Below, piece by piece: positions 45,836 to 58,030 of a DNA stretch of 64,000 nucleotides (the stretch's first letter is position 1; each line of letters starts with the position of its first letter). Under the pieces are notes generated by a model. It had not been told where the DNA came from and made no database searches. It was given only the letters and a program-made list of their open reading frames with translations. Source of the stretch: Delphinus delphis. Its lineage: Eukaryota > Chordata > Mammalia > Artiodactyla > Delphinidae. The stretch spans positions 116,045,838 to 116,109,837 of the forward strand of contig NC_082687.1 of assembly GCF_949987515.2 (NCBI RefSeq), written 5' to 3'. The position numbers and the translations under genes were made by a program.

Positions 45836-47559
45836 AAGAAGGTGACACAACTTTGTGCTAGGATAGATGTTCTTGAATAAGAGTAGATATGTGTGCACAT
45901 GGAGGTGCAGAAAAATTTTATATCTTTAGGTAGATTCATCACAAAACACCATATATAGATTATTACTTGCTCTCAGAACCTCAAATAAAATATAGGAAAA
46001 TTGTAAAAAGTGAAGCAATAATGTAAAATTATACGATGTGCCTACACAATACTGGTGTTTCTAAACACATTATATTCCGGTAGGCTAAATATATTCTCAA
46101 GTAGAAAAAGAGTCAAAAAGAAAACCAAATCCACCAACCTGCTCTTGTGAACATTAATTTTTTATGGTACAGAAGAATATTTCACTTGCTCTGTTTTTTC
46201 CAGTTAAAACTGAAAAATACTTCTTTGATCTGGTAGATCAGATTTTAAGAATAAAAACGATTGTTTTAAGATCAAATGTATTCTGCATCTTACACGGATC
46301 CTTGTTAGGTCTTCTAATTCACTAAGGTATTTTTATTTACTTTGGAGATTCAGCAAATTTGAAGAGTGTGCTGTGACAACAGTTTGACTAGATTTAATGA
46401 TTATGCATCTTCACATATTAAATACAAAATTAGAATTTATAACCATTTTGGAGTTACAGAATATGGTAGAAGACTCCTCTAACAATCTGAAGATAGGAAA
46501 AGGGATACAAATCCTTTTTCTGCTTAATTAAAAAATTTTTTAAGTTCTGCTATACATCCATGCACACACATATACATATACAAATACATATATAGTACAA
46601 CTTGTTTTTCATGAGGTTATATTTACATATAGTGGCCAAAATCAAACAGGATAGAGAAGTATAATGACAGATAACAAGTATTCAGTCATAAAAGTTTTAT
46701 TAGTCAGAGTTTAGTCATCAAACCAGAGCCACTAACAGTGTTATGGGAATAAGTTGTTTACCCTAGAAATGAGTACTTACACAAATGTGGCAAAGTGAGG
46801 AAAAGAAAAGTTTCAAAGTAGTCAGTCAGAGATACTTTCTATACTGTTTGATCCTGGCTGTTATATAAAAATATAACCTCCTGAGAAAATCACTAACTGT
46901 AATAACCTGAAGCAGTGATGTGAGTGGGTATTTATGATTCTATAGAAAAAGCTTAGAAGCTGTGAATATCTGGTAGCCCAGTGTGTCTGCAAAGAAGAGT
47001 TTCATAGTGAGGTCCAAGAAAGCTGCTAACTCTGAGGAAGCTGCAGTCAAATATTAGACAGTTGTCTTGTGTTACTATTGAATGGTGGGTGGAGCCACAG
47101 ATTGGGAAGACAAGATAGGAGTTCAAGCCCTTTGGGCACATCTGCATTTGTGTATCACCCAGTTTGCCCATCATGACAATCTAAGAGTAATGGCTTCCTC
47201 TTCACTTTTACCATCTAAACCCCACATATGTTCCTGTTTTGGCCAATTCCAACCCAGAACCACATAGGCAAGAGGACTTGAGAAAACAAAGTTCCTAGAC
47301 CTGAGTTATTATAAGCAATTCAGAACAAAAAGAAAAGCCCCACTACACCATTCCCCACCCACCCCCCAAAAAAAGCTGAATGGAAAAAGGGAGAAGAAAC
47401 AGCTCTCATTCTTTATGGAACAAAATTTAATTTTTGCATACAAACATTAACCTCATCAATATTGTCATAAAATTTCCTTAGGTTGATTTCAAATGCCAGT
47501 ACTTTTTACATAAACTACAGATAATTAATTCATTGACCATTCTATTTGTTTCATTTAAT
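45836..47559. other. Unassigned AT-rich DNA, no gene seen
   Basis: No gene or recognised element. Open stretches at 46953-47174 and 47082-47267 overlap on opposite strands and match nothing known to me. Confidence 0.45.
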
Positions 47560-48190
47560 TACTATTTAATTCATTCAAAAAATGTTTAGTAAGCATTTGT
47601 ATAGCAAACATGTATAGGGGGTACAAGTGTAAATACAAGGGCAAAGTTTCTTCACACATGCAAATTACATTCCAGTGGCAAGAGAAAAATAATAAAGAAA
47701 TAGAAATGTAAGTTAATTATAGTGATGTAAAAAGAATAAAACAGGGTAAAGAGTTTGAATATGGGAGGGACTAATATATCAGTTTTACAGAGTGATGAAT
47801 GAAAAGCTCTCAGATATGACATCCCATCAGAGACACATAGCAAAGGATCAAGTGAGCTCTGCAGATACCTGGGAAAGTGAGCACTTCCGGCCAAGAGTTA
47901 AAACATCAGAGGCAGGAATGTGTTTATTGTTTTGAAGAAATGAAAAGAATGTTAGCATGGTAGACTGCAACTAGGAAGAGGGAAATTGAAATGTGATAAA
48001 GATGGAATAAGAATGTGATAAAGAAGTCCTGGAGGCAGATTTGGAGTCCATGGTATGAAGTATCTAATGTTTGAAACAGGTACCTGATATTGTCAAGATT
48101 TTTATTTTAAAAGGATTACTCTAGTTACTGTACAGAAAATGGAAAGACTGGGCTTGCCAAGCATAGCAGGAAGGTTAGTTAGGAACCACT
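47560..48190 (-). mobile_element. L2 LINE, reverse orientation
   Basis: On the plus strand it reads as the complement of L2: ttcattcaaaaaatgtttagtaagc, aaattacattccagtgg, taaaacagggtaaagag, gatacctgggaaagtgagcac, catcagaggcaggaatgtg and ttaaaaggattactctagttactgtacagaaaatgg. The order and spacing fit the last 600 bases or so of L2. Confidence 0.65.
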
Positions 48191-50970
48191 TATTTCTAAA
48201 AAGGCTGTAAAAGCCTATTTTGTTTTAGCACAGGGCTCCTTAGTTATTTGGGTTGAATGGATCTAAACATTTCTCATAAAGACCTGGAATCAAGCACTGC
48301 AGACTCAAAATTATTTTTTAAAGACTCAAATCCAGATTTGTAAATAGATATCAAATAATCTGTAAAATAAGACTTCAAGGCTCAATACGCCTATTGGATA
48401 TTTTCTTTATTTTAATTAGGCAGTGCATACTGCTTTATTTTTTCTGTCCAAAGAGAAAAAGTGCACAAAGACGAAATTAGCTTTAAGTACAGTGTATGCC
48501 ACTTTTTATTTTTAAGAAAAAGTATGTATTCATAATTTTAAGTAATGGAAGCTAAAAGTGTTGTATCTGCTATAGTTTGTCTCCTCTATATGAAACACCA
48601 GAATTAGCAATTCCACAAAGCATTGCCTTCCACAAGCATCTCTTGTAAAATTTATCTTGGAGCTAAATATAAAGATTGAAAATAATAAAATAGAACCTAC
48701 TTAAGGTTGTTACATCTTCGTTACTCACCAATAGTAGTTTAATAAATATTTCTTATATTTTAATTAGGACTTTCACTAGGTGACTGGTTTCTGGGCCACA
48801 TGAAACAATTTTCACTTTTCCACTGACGTCAATTATCCAAGCTAAAACCCATCTTCTACTCTGTGGTATTTCAAATATGGTATAAATGATGAAAATGCAA
48901 GCTGTTGAAGTTACTATCAATTCGACTGTCTTTATACTAGGCTGAGTTGCATAGATTCATCATCAGTTCTAGACTACAGCATTATTTTAATGTAATTTCT
49001 GCATTTACTGATATGTTTAATTGCACAGAAGGTGGCCAGTAGTATAAATTAAACAGCTGTGTTTTTTGGTTGAGATCACCATGTTAATAAAATTATGAGC
49101 TTCTAAAATATCTTGTCAGATTATAGAAATTTAAACTGTTTTTCAGTTTACATGATCATTTGAAAATTTATTACTATGAACTATAAAAAGTATGCGTGAC
49201 AAGGCTCTACTTAAGCTTAAAAGAAAGTAAGCAATGCCTATTCACAAAGTGTTCCTGATGGGCCTCATTGAAAGCAACTGGTTTAGAAAGCAGAGGTAGC
49301 AGTTCACTAATCACCTCTCATTAAAGTTGAAACAGTAGCATAGCAATCCATTAAGCTCCAAATCCTATTATCATCTATCTGAAAACTAAAATTGTGGATA
49401 TGAAATATAAATAAAGTAAAAATTGGCAGATAGAGATAATATATCTAAATCATTGTTGCATACCCTAAATTGCTTATTTTGTCAAGGTATAAAATGTACT
49501 GCACAGAAAAAATTATCCATAAAAGTATATTGAACCAATTGTTATGCTTTCCTTTGCACAAACCAATCCCCAAAGCTCTAATTAATTTCCTAAATATATA
49601 CAATCCCAACAGCTCTCACAAACACATACAACACAAACAAGACAAAATAGGTATCAATGTAAAGTACTAAGTATACACCATTTACCATTTGAAAAAAAAT
49701 ATCTAAATCAAAGTCAACTCCTGAAATAAATGACCACTAAAAAAACTGACTAAGATCAATAATTTTAAATGCCCTCAAATGAAGTTCATACTTCTGAAAT
49801 AGATTAAGGATAATTCTCTCTCTCCCCCCCTCTCTTTCACACATGCACACATACTTGATGCCAGTTGTGAAATAGCTGTACTTTAGTTTTCTGTTTCTAA
49901 ATATATATATGTTTTTCCTGTGTGCCTAAAATAACCACCTTAAATAAAACGAATAAATTAAACAAAGTCAAAAGAGAAATGATCACATGGAAAAAACATG
50001 TGATACAACACATATCACAGCAAAGGCTTAATTTTCTTCCTATATAAAGACTCCTACAATTAGTAAGAAAAACACCAAAATCCCAAGAGAAAAACAGGCA
50101 GAGGAGAACAGATGAATACCAGAAAAGGAAAAAAACAAAACAAGTCTTAAATATATGAAAAGCACTAGGAATAGGAAGCCCTCATTTTTCCACTCCCATC
50201 CCCACTGCCCCAAGCCCTTCCTTAGTAGATAGTGTGTTAAGTTCTTCTCCCAGTTTTCCTGTGTTGGTATAGTATTCTCCCCTCCAGTATGAGGCTTTAA
50301 TAGAATCTGTTTTTATCAAGCAAATATACACCACTTAACCAGTCAATTCATTCTGCCCAGTAGTTTCAAGCTCTACCTTGGATTCCAAACACCTTTCTCA
50401 TAGCACATACCATTTCTCAGAGGGTGCTCTACGGTAACTTTGCAGGCCTTAATAACTTAATACTAAAGTGTCAGATCTACACGGTTGGAGAGTAACACTT
50501 TTTTCACCCTCCTGGAAATGCGCTACTCTGGATCTTGCTGGATCCTAACATACTCCTCCACTTAGATCGCAAGTAGAGAGAATAGACTTACAGAATCAGA
50601 AACCTAGGAAAGGAACTCTCGAAATAAGTCAGTCTTCCCCTTTTGCCCTCCTTCTTTTCTTGAAACAAGCTACCCAGAGAGCACCATATTCAGATCTACT
50701 CCTTAGAAGAGGGGCTCTGTGGGAGGGAGTCCTGAGCAGTCCCATGGCTGGAGAACAATGAATTTCAGCCTGGACTTCAGCATAGGAAACCAAACCCCCT
50801 GCAGTTAGACTCATTCAGACTCCCATATCAGCATTTCCCACTGGTATTTTCTAGAGCCCTTGGTCTTGTTGGGTCTTGTGTGGTTCTGGGAAAATTTGAC
50901 TGTACTCCCTCAAAGAACCAAATACACACAAGTTCCTCTCAAAAGCAGGCAGATATTGTTTTAAAATCAA
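48191..50970. other. Unassigned AT-rich DNA, no gene seen
   Basis: Nearly 2.8 kb without a recognised transposon or gene. Only a C/T-rich spot (ctctctctccccccctctcttt, about 49815-49838) and short A/T runs stand out. As one of the least repeat-like blocks here, it is the natural place to look for conserved non-coding elements. Confidence 0.45.
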
Positions 50971-51152
50971 AAGTATATATAAAATAACCAACATATAGCA
51001 CAGGGAACTATACTCAATATTTTGTAATAATCTATAGGGATGAAAATCTGAAGAAGAATGTATGCGTGTGTGTACATGGGTGTGTGTAACTGAATCATTG
51101 TGCTGTACACCTGAAACACGATATTGCAAATCAACTATACTTCAGTAAAAAA
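50971..51152 (+). mobile_element. Short L1 3' tail
   Basis: About 180 bases of L1 3' UTR: catatagcacagggaactatactcaatattttgtaataatc, a tgtgtgtgtaactgaatcattgtgctgtacacctgaaac stretch and the end aaatcaactatacttcagtaaaaaaa. It is of the same tail type as L1-2. A very short 5'-truncated insertion, plus strand. Confidence 0.88.
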
Positions 51153-52439
51153 AGCATATGTCTCATCACAATCTACAATCTACAATATTGTTGTGATTGC
51201 TCTTTAGTACTAAATTCTCACCCTTGCTTGTTTTTATATGAAAATTTCTACAAGAATTGTTCAACATGTGCAATTTTAATACTATCTCATAGCCAATACA
51301 TTTCTGACAGATATAAAAACTTTCATGTACTTTTACTGTCTTCAATTTTTTAGAGCAATTTTTTTTGTTGGTCAAAACAGACTATTAGTGTTAACCAAGT
51401 TAAATCAAATTTAAATGAATTCAGACAGCTTAACACAGGAATACATTCATATGCAAAGCACACAATAGTCAAATCAGATAGAGAAGTTGATAAAAGAAGT
51501 TTTAGAGAAAGGAAATCCCATCAAGTGCAACTTAACCTAATTGAGACTGATTTTAAATCACTTTCATTTCAAAGGTAGATTTAATCTTTCAAGAATAGCT
51601 TTTTTTCAATATGAAAATGAGAGCCCTTTGAATCTTTTTTTTCCCTCTCTTTTCATCTTGTTATTATAATCCACTAGGTGGGTGAATTTTATCTGGCAAG
51701 ATTTCATTATCTTCTGCTTTGATTAGGAATCATTACAATTTGTAGTATTTTCTTTACTTCCTTTCAAAGAACTTCAATCTGTTGGTTTAATAAACATGCT
51801 AATATATGTTATAGAATAAAACTCTAAGTAAGGAGATTAGAGCAGGTTCTAGTGTGGAGAAGGTATGTTATTTTACTTTTTGTCACCATATATTAGAAAT
51901 TTCTAAAGGGAAAGGGCACTAGAATTTTTGAATAATTCTTACAGAGTCAATAGCAGACATTTTTATTACATTTAACAATATATAACAACTTTTATTGAAT
52001 GGTTAATGTGTGATGAATGCTAACTACCCCACTGAGGACATGTCAAAATGTCCTCCTAAGGCTAACACCAAAAAACTAAACAATTACAACAAAGGACTAA
52101 CTATTTTGATAGCTAGTAGTATGGGGCAGTTTGAAGGGGATTTGAAATATATATTTGAAGAATTAGTAAATGAAGTTTGAGAAATTGATGTCTAAGGCAG
52201 TTTCTTAAGATGAATATGGTTTATCCAGTTAACGTGTGTATTGGGACCAAAGAAATATGAATAATTATATCATAGCTCTGTCTATAACATTAATAATCCA
52301 TTTTTATTAACCATCTTTGTTCAGTTCCTGTGACTTTCTTATGCACAAATTCTACCCATTTTTCATTTTCTCTTGCCTATTCCATATTGATTTGCTGATG
52401 ATGTTTATATACACATCTGCGAAAGGCTATGCATATCTT
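51153..52439. other. Unassigned AT-rich DNA, no gene seen
   Basis: No gene or recognised repeat. The open stretch at 51166-51375 on the minus strand is Lys/Asn-rich and unrecognised. Confidence 0.4.
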
Positions 52440-52700
52440 GGTTAAAAGTGAGAATTTGGACTTCTAAACCACTACCTGTGTCTGAATCTCAGCTCTGTCA
52501 TGTGTAATCACTATGACCTTGGTAAGTTCTTTAAAATCTCAATGATTCAGTTTTCTCATCCATAAAATAGGATAAATAATGGTATCAATCATGCAGGGGA
52601 GATGCGCTGATAAAAATAACATATGCAGAATTCATAGAAACAAATTTGTACATAGCACAAAGAGTACACAGTAAACTCTTTGTGTTTGCTATTATTTTAT
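52440..52700 (+). mobile_element. MIR SINE
   Basis: MIR order is clear: cttctaaaccactacctgtgtctgaatctcagctctgtcatg, then atgaccttggtaagttctttaaaatctcaatgattcagttttctcatccataaaatagg, ataatggtatcaatcatg and a gcacaaagagtacacagtaaactctttgtg end, comparable to the MIR 3' end gcacatagtaagcgctcaat. Confidence 0.85.
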
Positions 52701-52819
52701 TAGATGTTGGATACTAAGTTTAGCAGCAATCTGCCACAAAGAGCTGTCTAAAAGCTATCAAGCACCTTTTCTACATTTCAATAGCTCCCTAAATTGTGAA
52801 TCTTACTTTCCCAAATTGA

Positions 52820-53230
52820 AACCCTACATTTCCAATCACCTTTTCTGCTAGCTAGCAGACATGTGACTTAGGTTCTGCCAACTTGATGCACCTGTGTGAG
52901 TCCTGATTCATATGTAAGTTATGTCAGAAAAACAGCCAGGTATAAGGCACCCAACTTACTGGAGCACATAGAAGCAAGGGAAGTGAGTTCATGAGGTTGG
53001 CAATAATGGAGACCCTTTGTTCCTCCAGAGATATGCCTAAAGGCATTCAGAATGGTCCAGTGTTTGATGTACTATTGTAAGTTACCTGACAATATAGCCT
53101 CTAACAAACCTAGGCTGTCCTGAACCTCTGGTAATAGAATTGTTTACCTTTCCAACAGGAAGTTTGGGAAAGCACCAACATCTGCATGTGGGCTGTGCAC
53201 AGGCTGACTTTAAGGGCTTCATGTTGTGAG
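52820..53230 (+). repeat. Ancient LTR-like repeat, family not named
   Basis: The left part (catttccaatcaccttttctgctagctagcagacatgtgacttaggttctgcc) resembles the repeat type at 17365. The remainder (cagagatatgcctaaaggc, caacaggaagtttgggaaagc) is unassigned. Low certainty in the family and edges. Confidence 0.35.
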
Positions 53231-54174
53231 AACTGAAATTCTTATGAGGTAGTTTAAAATAAACAAAAACAACATGTCAGTGAGGCCTACTTTGGATACA
53301 TATGTGCAAAATAAGTCCATGACAGGATCAAGTGTGCTTTCCTTAGTGAGGAACAGAAACATTGTCAAAGTGATGAAGGCATGAGCACAGAATCATAAAC
53401 CTAAATTAAAAAATAAAGCTTTTTTGAGTAACAAAACAGTTTAAAAACTAATAAAGTAAGATAAATTATTATGACAGTCCTTTTCTAATTGTGATGGAAG
53501 TACTGGGGGTATCAGAGCTTTAGTTGCTCAACCACAGAGTTCTGTGTTGTGGTCTGAGAATTGTTCCTTGAAGCTTATTAATATTTCTTGATAAATCTTC
53601 CTGTTTAAACTTGTGAGAGTGGAATCTACTGACATAGTGTAGGGAGGATGACCAATACAGTAATTTACATCGGAGGAAGTTACAGGCATCCCGCACTCCG
53701 AAAAAACAAACAAACAAAAAAAAAATGGGAATTTGAAATGGGTCATCTCATTTGAGTGAGTTTGAAGTCAGTGAGTAGAGAATTGATTAGCATTAGGAAA
53801 AGGATGTGAGTATTCCATGGCACATAGTGGCAAAACATTGACTTAACTCATCATTGTGGTCCCTTGGAATGAAGTGTGTATTAAAGTAACATTTTGAGGA
53901 TTCAGTGTTTACTATTTACACCACTTTAGTGGGTATCAAAAATACCAAGGCTCTTTTGTGCATAGACTGCTTAGAGAGTTTAAAAAATAATTTAACAGCT
54001 CAAAGTTTTAAATTATTATTCAACCATTACTAGATAAGCAATAGATTCTCATAACATGCTTAAAATGTTTTTTTGTCATTTAGCAACAGGGCTGTTTAGC
54101 AACACAGAATCTGCTGTCGTCATCACTGTGTTTCAGGATAGGCAGAATCCACAGCTGCTTTAGGCCTCTTTCCA
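53231..54174. other. Unassigned DNA, no gene seen
   Basis: No gene or recognised repeat; a short caaacaaacaaa-rich A stretch lies at about 53704-53725. Confidence 0.4.
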
Positions 54175-54410
54175 TATGCATTCATTCATTCAACAGATAT
54201 CTCTAGCCAACCACATAAAAGGAACTAATACAGATGATGCATTATAGAAACTAAAGAAATGGGTAAGTTCTCTGCCTTCAAGGATCAGAAAATAGATAAG
54301 AGGATAGGTATTAATAAGAAAAATGAAGCTGGCTAGGGAAACTAGAAGGATGGGGTAAAGTTTTACTGAAAATTATCAGGGAATGCCCTATGATAGTCTG
54401 GATACTCCAC
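54175..54410 (-). mobile_element. L2 LINE 3' end, reverse orientation
   Basis: Starts with cattcattcattcaacagatat, the complement of the L2 end, followed by ctctgccttcaaggatcag and, further on, actagaaggatggggtaaag...tatcagggaatgccc, as in the complement of the L2 3' region. Diverged. Confidence 0.6.
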
Positions 54411-54849
54411 CAAGCAGACACCAAGATAAGATTAGATGAATAGAAACTACATGATTTCACCAACAGAAGAGTGACTTAATATTTAAAAGGTGTCACCCTA
54501 GCTACTCTATCATTCTACTGGTTCAGTGAGACCAGTTTTCATACATTTTTGTTTTCAAGATTTCTATCAACTACTGTATATCCTGTGAATTTGTCTTTCA
54601 ATCAATGTTAAAAAATGAATGAATGAATGACTATAGTTCCAAACCATACTCATTTTTCTAAATTAAAATATAGAGAAAATAAAAGTGCTGTGGATCTCAT
54701 TTCTGTAACATGTTAAAACTATAAAATATTATGTATTGTTTGCAAAAGGTTAAATATGTTATATGCAGAAAAATGATACAAGCTAACTTCCCGATGGTGG
54801 TTACTTCTGGGTAGAGAAGGAAAGAGAGGATTCTCCCTTCAGATTAATT

Positions 54850-54872
54850 TGTAATTTTTTTTTTTTTTTTTA
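54850..54872. repeat. Poly(T)/poly(A) run
   Basis: About 20 Ts followed after ac by a short A run. No SINE or L1 body adjoining it was recognised. Confidence 0.85.
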
Positions 54873-54934
54873 CAAAAAAAATTGGAGGAAAATATAACAA
54901 AATGTCAGCAATTTTAAATCCAGGATGATGCTGA

Positions 54935-55500
54935 ACAGTTAGCTTTTGCTGTATAACATACCACTCCAAAACTTTTTTTTTGCTCAAAACACACCATTTA
55001 TTTAAGCTCTTGATTTTATGGATGAGTTTAACTGATGGGTTCCACTGCTAAGTCTCTCCTGGGCTCACTTGTGTTTGTAGTCAACTGCCAGACCTTCATG
55101 GGTCTGGTCGCTATAGGGAGGCCCTTATCTAGGGCAGCTTTGTCTGCCAGGAGGCTACACCAGGCTTGTTCAAAAAGTGGAAGGAGGGGGTTCCCTGGCG
55201 ACACAGTGGTTGAGAGTCTGCCTGCCGATGCAGGAGACACAGGTTTGTGCCCCGGTCTGGGAGGATCCCACATGCCGCGGAGCGGCTGGGCCCGTGAGCC
55301 ATGGCCGCTGAGCCTGCGCGTCCGGAACCTGTGCTCCGCAACGGGAGAGGCCACAACAGTGAGATGCCCGCGAACCGCAAAAAAAAAAAAAAAGTGGAAG
55401 GACGGATTCAAAAACCACAAGAAGTAAAATCCAGTGTGCAAGCATCTTTCAAGGTTCTACTTGCATCATATTTGCTAAAGAGCCTTTGGCACATGGCTAA
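54935..55500 (+). repeat. Ancient interspersed repeat, split by a SINE
   Basis: Begins ttagcttttgctgtataacataccactccaaaact and continues aacacaccatttatttaagctcttgattttatgg, gttccactgct...ctcctgggctcacttgtg and agtcaactgcc. This is the same type as the repeats at 16185 and 57725 (ctgtgtaacaaaccaccccaaaac consensus). The CHR SINE at 55186 interrupts it. Right edge uncertain. Confidence 0.5.
55186..55389 (+). mobile_element. CHR-family SINE (third copy)
   Basis: Full-length, with box A-like gcgacacagtggttgag (cgac for ggcg), box B-like aggtttgtgcc, the body gatcccacatgccgcggagc, catggccgctgagcctgcgcg and gggagaggccacaacagtgag, and a pure A tail. A perfect 14-base duplication aaaaagtggaagga (55172-55185 and 55390-55403) frames it. 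Open stretches on both strands over this element are composition effects. Confidence 0.96.
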
Positions 55501-57029
55501 TCCAGATTCAAGAGGTGAACGTGGGTAAATAGATTCCATCTATTGATGGAAGGAGCTCAAACTATTGTCATCATTTCTGCAAAAACACCACAATTCTCCT
55601 GATCACAACTGTTCACATTCCTCCTGCCTGAAATATGTTCATTTCTACCCCAGGATCCTCCAGAATCTCACTGAATTGCACATCAAGCTTGAAGTAAAGG
55701 ATCTCACGGTCTCTATTAATGTGAATACAGATGATGTCCCTCTGGTGGTTTCTCTTAATTCATGGCCCTATGAACTAAAAAGGCAAGTTATCTGCTATCT
55801 GTCCCACACACACACATGCACATGATACAACGATGAAAGAGGGGCAACATAACTGCAGTTGACACCCATTCACAGGGAGGATGTACGAGAGGTACATAGC
55901 AGTCACTGGTCCATAGCTATTATAAATTACTCCTGGGTAAACATTGCCAGGTTCTCTTACCCTGGGGACAGGACCTAGTCATTTCCCTGGAATTGGCTCC
56001 CAGTTCACAACTGAATCTCTACTATTACCATAAGAATATCTATTTTCCTGTTCTTCTCCATACCTGGCTCTTAACTCCTCATACCAGGTTCTTGGCTTCA
56101 TCCTTTGAGAAATTCTACCTTTTCTCTGTGAAAAGCTGAGAAGATTACTCAACCTGTTTTCTGTCCATAGAAAATAAAAGGCCCAGAGGCTTTTATGCAA
56201 TTTTCTTGGTCCCTTTGTTTCAAGATGGGATCCTTTTAACTGACATAACTGCCTTTAAAAATCTTTATAGGCTATCTGTGTATCAGATAATAGACCATTG
56301 CGCTTCATAAAAGCCACATCACTAATTGTTTTCCAGACAGACTTTTCTCTATTTTGAACACATACAACTACTTAAATCTTTAGAGGTCTTAACAAAGGGT
56401 CTAAAGCCAACACCCTAGATTTGATCTGATGCCATGACCCTGCTTTGATCATCGTGACCCTGATGCAAAGTTTCATTGGCAATTCTTTGGTTTTCATCTT
56501 CCAGTTTTTTATTTATTTTAAGAATCTGCCCTTAGCTGAAGACAAACAGTTTCATTTTCCAGTTTATCACTTTCTGGCCCATTTACATTCCCTCTAAATT
56601 CTTCTGGCAAACTGAATCATTCTTTCTTTAGCTCATCTCTCTCTTCCTGGAGCCTATTTATTTTAGGCAGATAAAAGAAAACAATAGACATGTTCAACAT
56701 TCTGCTTGGAAATCATGTTGCCAATGACAAGTTCATTAGTTCATTTCTGTCTCCAAGTTATTGTCGCTGACAGTTTTGACCTTTTTTTCCATCCTGCCAT
56801 TTACTTGACAAATTTCAGCATCCAAAAAGTTTGCTTAATATTTTTCCAGGCTTTGTTAATAGCACCTTTTTCTCCCCCAATTATGGAAATTTATTGACTA
56901 ACATGATCACACATTATATGTGGGAATTAAGACAATTACAGCATGTATACTTTACCTCAGGTGTTGACATATCCACTGATATCATCATCATCGAAATTCA
57001 TATGACAGTATAAGTTATTCAGGAAATAC
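55501..57029. other. Unassigned DNA, no gene seen
   Basis: Slightly richer in C and T than the average of the window. Open stretches (55565-55825, 55979-56200, 56706-56897) have no recognised domains. Parts could be a decayed LTR, but I found no diagnostic ends. Confidence 0.4.
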
Positions 57030-57185
57030 TTTATATACTTTATCTCATTTAATATTCACAGAAACATTATAAAGTGATTTTTTAATGGATGTATTTTATG
57101 GTTGAGAAACAAGGAGGTTTAGAAAGTTTTAAGTAACAAACCCAAGTTCACTCCCAAAATTCCCAAGTTGAGCACAAGGTAATCT
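57030..57185 (-). mobile_element. MIR SINE fragment, reverse orientation
   Basis: Reads as MIR complement: atactttatctcatttaatattcacagaaac, ggatgtattttatggttgagaaacaaggaggtttagaaagttttaagtaacaaacccaagttcac, against the MIR complement ttacagatgaggaaactgaggc...aagtaacttgcccaaggtcac. Confidence 0.7.
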
Positions 57186-57724
57186 TCAGTATCTACTAAA
57201 TAGCCCGTGGACAAATTCAAAGCAAAATATAAAGTAGGAGAATTTGGTTTTTCTTTTATGAATTTCCCCAGTGCCCCTTGATGATCTCAATTCCTTTGTG
57301 TGACCAAGAAACCAATTCAATGGTAAATAAAAGACATAGTTTCTAAAAGTACTAAACAGTCATGATTTACAATTGCTTTTTATCAGAAGAATTTAGAAAA
57401 GAATGTCAGTTGGTAGGATGTGTACTACAGTAGTTTTGTCCTTGTCAGGAGGTAACTGGAAGTGACAAATTGTCCCTTCTCTCTTACTCACATGGAATAT
57501 CAGTGACAGAAAGTGTCCGCAATGCAACACACTGCTTTTGAAACCTTGTATACTACAGTCCCAAGGTTAACAGATGGGATCCTTATCAAGTCTGAAAGGA
57601 ACAGAGGAGGGAGCCCAGGAGAGTGAAAAGGCTAACAGCATCTTTAATATTTTCCATTGTTCCTTCATTCAGTACCACAAGTTTTCTGTTCCTGTTATGG
57701 GAACACTCTGTTTCTAATTTATGT
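57186..57724. other. Unassigned DNA, no gene seen
   Basis: No exon, RNA gene or recognised repeat on either strand. Confidence 0.4.
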
Positions 57725-58030
57725 ATCAGTTATCTAGTGCTATGTAACAAACTACAGTCATCGCTCAGTATTTTGGGTGGGGGGATGGGGGCAGGGCGGG
57801 ATTTGTTTCCAGGAACACCCTGGATACCAAAATCTGAAGATGCTGAAGTCCTTAAATAAATGGCATAGTACAGTTGGCCCTCCACATTCATGAATACAGA
57901 GAGGGCTGATTGCACTTCACACTTGATGGATTAAAACAATGGCTCTTTACCTCAGCTAGGCAGTTCTTCTGGTTCACCTGGTCTTACACTTGAACCTACA
58001 GTAGCTACCAGGACAGCAGGGGTTAGGGTC
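57725..58030 (+). repeat. Ancient interspersed repeat, split by a MER2-like element
   Basis: Left part tatcagttatctagtgctatgtaacaaacta (57724-57754); right part ttgatggattaaaacaatggctctttacctcagctaggcagttcttctggttcacctgg (about 57923-57980). Joined, these give the order seen at 16185 and 54935. The MER2-like element therefore inserted into an existing copy. Confidence 0.55.
57755..57912 (+). mobile_element. MER2-like (TcMar-Tigger) DNA transposon, internally deleted
   Basis: Left end cagtcatcgctcagtatttt, then gatttgtttccaggaacacc and ggataccaaaatctgaagatgctgaagtcctta, then a jump to cagttggccctccacattcatg and the right end gagggctgattg. The left part follows MER2 (cagtcgtccctcggtatcc...ggttccaggacccc...aaaatccgcggatgctcaagtccc) and the ends are inverted repeats. 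TA lies at 57753-57754 and CA after the right end, consistent with a TA duplication. About 158 bases, less than half of a full MER2. Confidence 0.8.

Noticed and set aside
55035..55441. Open frames of 130-137 codons on both strands
   Set aside because: Both are produced by the GC-rich CHR SINE, which has few stops in any frame. The same pattern is seen at 617-952 and 31573-31910.
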